The notes under the pieces were generated by a model that worked only from the letters and a program-made list of their open reading frames with translations, searched no databases and was not told where the DNA came from. From Commensalibacter papalotli (GTDB taxonomy: Bacteria > Pseudomonadota > Alphaproteobacteria > Acetobacterales > Acetobacteraceae): a stretch of 64,000 nt of DNA. Below, one piece after another: positions 63,805 to 64,000 of the stretch. A program made the position numbers and the translations under genes. Positions within the stretch are counted from its first letter, which is position 1. Every line of letters begins with the position of its first letter. Location of the stretch: assembly GCF_947179115.1 (NCBI RefSeq), contig NZ_CAMXCI010000003.1:124001-188000 (forward strand). The letters are read 5' to 3'.

Positions 63805-64000
63805 ATGGCTGGGCCTCAGTATGTTTATGTAATGAAAGATTTGACCAAGGCTTTTCCTGGTGGGCGTGAAGTCTTTAAAGGGATTACTTTATCCTTTTTA
63901 CCTGGGGTAAAAATTGGTGTTCTTGGGGTAAATGGTGCGGGTAAATCAACCCTTTTAAAAATCATTGCAGGCAAAGATAAAGAGTTCGGTGGGGAAGCTT
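63805..64000 (+). CDS. ettA: ABC-F translation factor EttA, N-terminal part (cut by window end)
   Basis: Open frame from ATG 63805 with AAGGAG about eleven bases upstream, running past the window end. Translation starts MAGPQYVYVMKDLTKAF and contains Walker A GVNGAGKST, both characteristic of EttA, which gates ribosome entry into elongation by ATP level. Only 65 residues are visible, so full length and the second ATPase domain cannot be checked. Confidence 0.9.
   Translation, partial: MAGPQYVYVMKDLTKAFPGGREVFKGITLSFLPGVKIGVLGVNGAGKSTLLKIIAGKDKEFGGEA

Noticed and set aside
1..64000. CRISPR arrays, intact insertion sequences or prophage genes
   Set aside because: No regularly spaced repeats, full transposase frames or phage structural genes were seen on either strand.

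Overview
The window is AT-rich DNA, roughly one third G+C by eye, and densely coded on both strands. Gene content suggests an alphaproteobacterium of the acetic-acid-bacteria group (Acetobacteraceae), possibly a small-genome, low-GC, insect-associated lineage such as Commensalibacter. That placement rests on base composition, tandem FUSC proteins, a cvpA-purF-SDR block and a mutY/DUF721 pair. It is inference and was not checked by any search. No CRISPR array, intact insertion sequence or prophage was seen.

Layout. 1-8159: four tandem FUSC-family membrane proteins, the first cut by the window edge. 8167-12838: a thiamine-acquisition unit with a TPP riboswitch, a TonB-dependent receptor, an unrecognised membrane protein and a ThiY-like pyrimidine-binding protein. 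12883-16124: a decaying patch of Sel1-repeat genes around an intact secreted Sel1 protein and an EamA transporter. 16172-24958: housekeeping and transport genes (phosphotransacetylase family, DUF721, mutY, hemH, a small POTRA-like protein, a 49-residue membrane protein, an SMR pump, an aldo/keto reductase, a fucP-like symporter, an AI-2E family protein). 25057-27922: a polysaccharide ABC exporter with a GT61-like protein between its two subunits. 28308-38586: SLT/SPOR lytic transglycosylase, nitroreductase, GT25-like protein, cvpA-purF with an SDR-like protein lacking its catalytic residues, thiamine pyrophosphokinase, a frameshifted DUF218 gene and a Na/Pi cotransporter. 38833-41082: an alpha/beta-hydrolase-like gene, a truncated relative and a small neighbour sharing a C-terminal W-E-x-F-like motif. 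41245-44739: metH.

45190-55234 is the most unusual region. A type I secretion ATPase and membrane-fusion protein are followed on the same strand by a Sel1-repeat protein, a 1016-residue double glycosyltransferase and a protein with a ChW-like (hydrophobic-W) domain, ending at a strong terminator. A separate GT4 glycosyltransferase follows. No obvious RTX or signal-bearing substrate is encoded there. An orphan terminator just upstream suggests a small RNA or a leader.

56808-64000: a Tat-exported SBP/permease/ATPase importer, a small membrane protein, a second nitroreductase, ppa, a YWTD beta-propeller, a GIY-YIG protein, a CAU-anticodon tRNA and the start of ettA.

Thiamine runs through the window: the riboswitch-controlled receptor and ThiY homologue would bring in thiamine or its pyrimidine, and thiN (35534-36193) would make the diphosphate. 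Envelope building is the second theme: FUSC proteins, capsule export, four glycosyltransferase-type proteins, lytic transglycosylase and type I secretion.
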